From Tolypeutes matacus (taxonomy: Eukaryota > Chordata > Mammalia > Cingulata > Chlamyphoridae): 64,000 nucleotides of DNA. Where the stretch lies: positions 390,033 through 454,032 of the forward strand of contig JAKSZT010054011.1 of the NCBI GenBank assembly GCA_026826555.1, given 5' to 3'. This document shows positions 58,376-64,000 of the stretch, piece by piece. Position 1 is the stretch's first letter. The number at the start of each line of letters is the position of its first letter. The position numbers and the translations under genes were made by a program. The notes beneath the pieces were generated by a model, which did not search any database, was not told the DNA's origin, and saw only the letters and a program-made list of their open reading frames with translations.

Positions 58376-59754
58376 GGCATGCTCTTGGCACAACTCTGAA
58401 GAAGATGCTCTTCTGATTAATGCCTCCCTCTCTGAGCCTGTTCCAGGTGCCCAGTGTCACTTTGCCACCAATGACAGTGAGAGGGGTCCAGTAAGACCCA
58501 CACCCCCAACCTGTACCTCTTGGGCCAGTAAGAAAAGTAAGGCCTTTTCTTACTTTTCCTTTCATCAAAACTTTCCCATTCTTGGTTCCCTTCATGCAGC
58601 ATCATGTCTTTTCTGGAGCGAATCAAGGAATGAAACCCCAGGTGGAGTGCTGATGGCTTAAAGAGAATTAGCATGTGTAAAACTAGTCTCTCTCCTGAAT
58701 GCTCTGTTCTTTTGCCTCCGCAATGCTCTTTACAAAAATTCTCTCATTTGTTGGATGAGGAAACAGGTCCAGCGTTGAAGTGATGAGCCTGGGCTACTTG
58801 GCCACCATGTAACGGCAGGGGGCACAATCCTTGTACTCTGAGTCCACAGGTGTGACTGATGTCAGAGCCTTAGGTATTGTGGTTTAGAGAACAGGAATGT
58901 TGCTTTTAGCTAGGTGCCTAGTTTTCCAAAAAACAATGGAAGACATGGGGGAAGCACTTTCCCTGTCCAGTATACCCAGTGGTGAGTGTAGAGGCAAGCC
59001 TTCTCAGAGCTATGCTTCCTGCAGCTCCTGGCTTAGAAAGTAACTGCCCTTATGCAGTTGCTTGTCAAATCTGGTGCCCCACCCCAGTCTCTAACATGCC
59101 ATGGCCCCTTGGGCCCATATCAGTGCACCATCATTGGAATTTGGGGCAGGCAGGAGGGAGCGCTTGATTTCTTCCAAGGGAGGGATGCCATGGCTTCCCT
59201 CTATCCCCTTATGCTGGTTGCTACTTGTAGATTTTCTAGTAAATGTAGATTACCTGATACCTGTACTGTAGGCTAGCAACTAATTAGAGCATAACCAAAA
59301 TATTGCAGAGCTGAAAGCCCAGGCTTAAATCCCATTTCTGTTATTTCAGTGGCACGTACAATGGGTTTTATGAAGGCATTTTCTTTAAGTATCATGTCTC
59401 AGCCAGGCCCCTACTGCTATTCCGACCTTCAGCATCTTCAATATGTTAAGTTCTAGGAGGTGTTTGAGAGATGGAAACTGTTCCTGAATAAGCCCCTGAT
59501 TCAGCTGTGGCTTGGAAAGGAGAGAGAGATATCTAAGGTCATGCAGGGGGCAGAGGGTAGAGACCCTCCCTGTCTGTGCATGGAAAGCTCATTGTCCCCT
59601 GGAATAACCAACCCCTCCTCAGGGAGGATTTCTATGGCCATCTATCCACCAAGGGGCTCCCTGCCTCATCCTTTCCTGCTTTAACACCAGTAGGTTTCCT
59701 TCCTAGTTTGCAATAATGTATGTTTCCTTCATCTGACACACACAGGGTTGCTCA
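58376..59754. other. Mostly single-copy stretch
   Basis: A 116-codon plus frame (58311-58661) and overlapping minus frames have no known domain. 58715-58850 may be a decayed reverse MIR (atttgttggatgaggaaac). Nothing else recognised. Confidence 0.35.
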
Positions 59755-60050
59755 CTCTATTTATTCAGCCAAATATATTTGTTGGGCACTTACTCTGGGC
59801 CAGGTACCATTCTTGGAGCTGGGGATACAAAAGTGAACAAGCTAAAGAAGGCTACTGCTGTAGGTGGAGGGTGGGGAAGGAGGTAGGGGACAAAAAAATT
59901 ACACCATATAGAATATGAGGGAATGGAGAAAAAAAAACAGGGAAAGAGGTTAGGGTGTGACAGAAGCGAGGGCTACTCTGTTGGGTAGGGGCATCGATCA
60001 GGGATGGTTCTTGGATGAGATGACATTTTAGTAGAGATTTAAATGAGAAC
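59755..60050 (-). repeat. L2 LINE 3' part
   Basis: Reverse L2: 'tatatttgttgggcacttac', 'tctgggccaggtaccattct', 'tggagctggggatacaaaag', 'gatgagatgacattttagta'. Long, well-ordered copy. Confidence 0.8.
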
Positions 60051-60150
60051 AGATACCATCTTTGATTTGCTCACCATGGAGTCCCCAGGCCCCAGCCCAG
60101 TGCCTGGCACAGAAAGATGCTCAATAAATACTGTGAAAATGAACAAAGGA
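60051..60150 (+). repeat. L2 LINE 3' tail, head to head with the previous copy
   Basis: Sense L2 end: 'aggccccagcccagtgcctg', 'gcacagaaagatgctcaata'. Confidence 0.75.
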
Positions 60151-60329
60151 GGGAATAAATGAATGCAAAAAGCAAATGCAATCTAGGTCTGTAGCTTTTC
60201 TCCTTGTGTTGTTCGAGCTCCCCCAGGGAGTGCACTGGGCCACTTCTTTGTTAAGAGAAGTTCCTCTTGTTGTATTGATACCAGGGTGACATTCTGAGAG
60301 GGAGGCTGATGGGAGATGGAGCTTTGGAC

Positions 60330-60480
60330 TGGTGGCTGAATGACCTGAATTTTGTTTCCATGGTGATTTACCAAATCTTCCTTTACCTCAATGTCTTCAT
60401 CTGTGAAATGGAGGTAATAATTTGACTACTGATTTTCTGCAGTATTGTGTGGAGAAGGAAGAAATGCAAAATGAATAAAT
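60330..60480 (+). repeat. MIR fragment
   Basis: Sense MIR: 'ctttacctcaatgtcttcat', 'ctgtgaaatggaggtaataa'. Confidence 0.65.
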
Positions 60481-60519
60481 AAATATATAAATGCATGAAC
60501 ACAGAAACAAATAATGCCT

Positions 60520-60760
60520 TATGTATTGGGACTTTATACTGTCCCGGGTACTGTGTTAAGAGCTTTCGGTGTATTGTTCTCATTTATCTTTCATAACAAC
60601 CCCATGATATTGATATCGTTAGAAGTCCTGTTTTACAGATGAGGGAATAGTACCTCTGAACAGTTAAAAAACTTGCTCAAGGTAATAAATTATTCAATGG
60701 TAGGACCAGGATTCAAAAGTTGTATTGTCAAATTCTGGAATCCGAGCTTTTAGCATCCTT
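60520..60760 (-). repeat. MIR SINE
   Basis: Reverse MIR: 'tcataacaaccccatgatat', 'gttttacagatgagggaata', 'aggaccaggattcaaaagtt'. Confidence 0.75.
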
Positions 60761-61369
60761 AAAGTCCTGCCTCCCTCCCTGGTAATATCTCTATGCTGCT
60801 TTACTCTCTATTGCTTATTCTCTATAGTTTAAATAGAAAGATACTTTTTAAGTAGGACTCATCAATAGTGGCAATTAATAATTTACTAATAACATTAACA
60901 ATTTTCCCCCTGGAATCATCCCTGAATGCTTCCCCAGCTTGTTTGGTTTGCTAATATAAGTATTTATGGAATGAGAAAAGCTTCCTATGACATATTTAAA
61001 AAATACAGAGAGAAAATCACTTATCTTTATGCCACTTAACAGATTCCTGATAGGATGAAGAATGTGAAATCTGCTCTTACCCCTTCGGCCAACCTTTCTA
61101 ACACCATCTTTGATGAAGGGCTGCCATCTGCCACCTCTTCTTTTGCTTAAATGTGAAGGCTTATTGGATATCTGATTCACATTCCATTATTATTAAAAAA
61201 TCTTGGATATTTAGGCAGTATCTTATAACCAAGATACTAAGGATTCAACTCACCTTGTGATCCAAGAGGAAGATGGATTTAACCCTTGTTTGGGGAAGAA
61301 GATATAGAGATTGGTGGCATCTTAGATGAGGCTTGAAGTGTGGTTGTGGATCACCCAGAGCAGAGTCAG
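60761..61369. other. Apparently single-copy stretch
   Basis: A 101-codon minus frame at 60875-61180 has no recognised domain. Nothing else seen. Confidence 0.35.
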
Positions 61370-61490
61370 TAGAGCAGCTTATTAAAATGCAGATTCCTGG
61401 GTCCCACTGCATACCCATGGAATGAGAATCTCTTTGGGCGGGGCCCCCCCAAGTACATTTTAACAAGTTTCTCGGGTGATTCTTATGTTT
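61370..61490. mobile_element. MER5A-like hAT element
   Basis: Blocks 'aaaatgcagattcctgggtc', 'gaatgagaatctctttgggc', 'acattttaacaagtttctcg' and 'ggtgattcttatg' follow the MER5A order. Truncated. Confidence 0.75.
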
Positions 61491-62114
61491 AATAAAGTTA
61501 AGAATTCCGTTGTAGGATTTACGCCAAGAAGAAGTACTTTCATAGTTTTTAAAAGATGATTCTAAGGGGGTGATTCTGGAACATGTCCAATAAGAAGGAC
61601 CAGGGCTGTGAAAAGGAATCTAACTCAAGTGTTGAAGTGTCAGTTTTAGGAATTTGTCATGTCTACCTGGTGAAGGGATTTGGCTCTTGGAATATTTGGA
61701 GGCTTGTCGTGTGGGAAAGGATTATACTTTTTCTATGGGAATAGAGCTAGTGAGCTGGTGAAAGTTATAGTCAACCAAATTTCAGCTCATTCTAAGCAGG
61801 AACTTAACTAACCCTCAGAGCAATTCAGGGATAGAAAGAGTTGCCTCTAAAGGTGGTACGTTCCTATCCATCATTGGAGGTAAGCTGGAAGTAACTTATT
61901 GGGATGGTTACAGAAGGCATTCATGTGTAGAATAATATTAGCCTTTAACAAAATACTTTCTAAGGCTGGCATTTCATTGTTTTGTAATTCTTTTTCTCTC
62001 TTTTAAAAAATTGTGCTAAAGTGTGTATGTGTGCCTGTGTGTATCTGCGCATATGAACACATTTGTGGGTATGCTTTAAGGGGAATTATGACTTACTTTA
62101 TTGGAAAAATAAAA
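61491..62114. other. Apparently single-copy stretch
   Basis: A loose TG-rich run lies at 62020-62050. No gene or named repeat. Confidence 0.35.
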
Positions 62115-62610
62115 AAAAGTTTATTCATTATTCAAAAAATATTTCTTGGGTGTTTCCTATATGTCAATTGCTATGTCAGCCATTGATGGTTTAGAACTGC
62201 TTAAGACACAGTACTTGCTTCTACCTAGTGGAGAGAACTGACTTAAAAACTGAAAATTATAATAAACAGTGGCAAATGCAGTGATAGCACTGGTACAAGG
62301 TATTATGGGAGCTCTGAGAAGGGAATCTTATCTAGCCTGTATGTTGTGTGTGGGGAGAAGAGGGGCTAGGGAAGGATTCCTGGAGGAGATGCTTTTGACC
62401 ATTGAGGTGGTCTGAGGAGGCCATTCCAGGCAGAGGGAAGAGAATGAGCCAAAGGCATTGGAGCAAGAATCCTTGAGACCTGTGCTTTTGGAAAGAAAAG
62501 CATGAGGTTTTGCAGGTGAGAGATGAGATGGAGTGTAGAGGTATGTGGTTTCCAGATCACCAAGGACCCAGAGTTCCATGCTGAGACCCTTGGCCTCTAT
62601 CCTATAGGAG
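62115..62610 (-). repeat. L2 LINE, long copy
   Basis: Reverse L2 over 0.5 kb: 'aaaatatttcttgggtgttt', 'aggaaggattcctggaggag', 'aggccattccaggcagagg', 'gaatgagccaaaggcattgg', 'cttggcctctatcctatagg'. The 83-codon minus frame in it is L2 debris. Confidence 0.8.
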
Positions 62611-62630
62611 ATGTATATTCCTTGACATTT

Positions 62631-62938
62631 AAAAAAATTTCTTCATCTTCACTTTACTTTTATTTAAAGATTTAGATTACATAAATGTTGTATCAAAAAT
62701 ATAGGGGCTTCCCATATATCTCACCCCTCCTCCTCCCACACTTTCCCCCATCAACAACATCCTTCATTAGTGTGGTACATTTGTTACAATTGATGAACAC
62801 ATATTGAAGCATTGCTACTAACCACAGTCAGTAGTTTACATTATAGTTCACACTTTGCACTGCACAATTTTATAGGTTTTGACAAAATGTATAATGGCTT
62901 GTATCTGTCTTGCAATGTCGTGCAGGACGATTCCAGTG
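62631..62938 (-). mobile_element. 5'-truncated LINE-like insertion (tail type B), 12-bp TSD
   Basis: TSD tccttgacattt, perfect, at 62619-62630 and 62939-62950. Contents: A/T-rich tail, 'gatttagattacataaatg', 'ggggcttcccatatatctc', 'cattagtgtggtacatttg', 'ttacaattgatgaacacat'. It truncates at 'cgtgcaggacgattccag', near the point where the 38892 copy also stops. Confidence 0.88.
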
Positions 62939-62950
62939 TCCTTGACATTT

Positions 62951-63750
62951 TTAAAGCCGCAGAGAAATGTGGATAAATCTGCTCAGAAGTATGATCATGC
63001 TGGTGACATTGTGGAATAGTCTTATCAGACCTCCCTGGTTCTGAGTAGATGCTGGGATGGCATCTGTGATCTAAATGGCTGATAACCACAGGCACCAGAG
63101 CACCAGCAGACAAGACCTGAGAAATTCAGAAGGCACAAACCTCGTTGCCTCACAGACTTCGTATCAGGAACACCTGCTTTAGGATGTCAGCCCTGGTTGC
63201 CATGCTTCCCACCACTACCATCAATGATTCAGTGTCTCATTAAGGGAAAGCATTTAATAACCCTTGGAAAGGTATCCCTAGTTGCTTTCCCTAATTCCAA
63301 TTGGTGCCTGATCCTCAGGCCATCAGATATACTGGTGCCCAGAATACACATGAACAAAGCTCCCCACTAAGGCACAGGGAAATGACTGTAAGTTTTTAAT
63401 TTCTTCCAACTATTTTTCTCGTTTTAAGACTCCACTATTGTATATGGATATAGTGAGGCTGAAAAATTAACTGAGAAATTTAGAATTTTTGCCAGACTGT
63501 ACTTGTGTTCGTTGGCTCCATTGGCTTTATGTTTGTACTAGAACATCTCTGTCAACACCAATGGCGGAAACACATATGTAGTGTCAATTCTCTGTATATT
63601 TTGCTTATCAGTAACGAACACACTTGTGAGTAAATATGTATTATGAAAGACCAATTCTTTGCTGCTGCTTTTTCGCTTGTGGAGGTGTTTTGTCATGTTG
63701 CTAAAGTACAATAGCTGAAGGATTCTACTTTGAGGAATGGATGTTATTAA
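62951..63750. other. Single-copy stretch, candidate conserved non-coding DNA at 63390-63720
   Basis: No gene or repeat. 63390-63720 is AT-leaning and complex, without frames or repeat texture. It could be conserved non-coding sequence. Judged by eye only. Confidence 0.35.
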
Positions 63751-64000
63751 TTTATTTTTATTAGAGAAGTTGTGGGTTTATAGAAAAATCATGTATAAAA
63801 TACAGGGTTCCTATATACCACTGTGTCATTAACAATTTGCATTGGTGTGTTAAATTTGTTAGAAATGATAAAAGCACATTTTTATAATTGTACTATTAAC
63901 TATGCATCGTGGTTTAACTGAGGGTTCACTGTGTTGTATAGTTCCATGGATTTCTTTTTAAAAATTTTATTTAGTAACATATGTACAAACTAAAATTTCA
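63751..64000 (-). mobile_element. L1 3' UTR (type A), runs off the window
   Basis: Begins at the L1 3' end (tttattagagaagttgtggg), then 'aaaatacagggttcctatat', 'attggtgtgttaaatttgtt', 'actgagggttcactgtgttg'. It is the same 3' end as 5941, 9408 and 19471. ORF2 is expected beyond 64000. Confidence 0.92.

Overview
This is 64 kb of non-coding nuclear DNA from a placental mammal, almost certainly a xenarthran and probably an armadillo. I found no open reading frame that reads as a living protein-coding gene, no exon I can name, no RNA gene and no CpG-island promoter. The lineage call rests on six tRNA-derived SINEs of the armadillo DAS type (A/B-box head ending in a GGTTCRRTYCC-like B box) and on L1 elements whose 3' untranslated region has a form I know from xenarthran genomes. 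Both lie on a background of old MIR and L2 copies shared by all mammals. These family names come from memory of consensus sequences and no search was run.

Layout. 1-5.9 kb: two 5'-truncated LINE insertions with target-site duplications, a MIR, L2 fragments and single-copy sequence. 5.9-15.1 kb: one large antisense L1 (3' UTR, ORF2 reverse transcriptase, ORF1), split open by a second L1 that carries a 5' inversion. That second L1 is interrupted by a third L1 fragment, and a SINE sits beside it. 15.1-21 kb: two separate local direct duplications, L2 copies facing both ways, and two MaLR-type LTRs. 21-33 kb: five SINEs, a 0.9-kb LINE-like insertion, a probable retroviral LTR, MIRs and L2s. 33-44 kb: a compound TCTA/CCTA microsatellite inside an L2, a hAT-like transposon inside another L2, LTR and LINE tails, MIRs. 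44-56 kb: dense MIR/L2, an ancient L1 3' end, and a hAT element with an 8-bp target-site duplication. 56.5-57.3 kb: a retropseudogene of EXOSC1 (RNA exosome cap subunit CSL4) on the minus strand. 57-64 kb: more MIR/L2, a MER5-like element and two LINE insertions, the last running off the window.

No genes act together here. The broadest signal is orientation: every lineage-specific L1 tail and every SINE I could orient lies on the minus strand, which would fit a window inside a long intron of a plus-strand gene. Most repeat boundaries are estimates by eye. Those given with target-site duplications are the firm ones.
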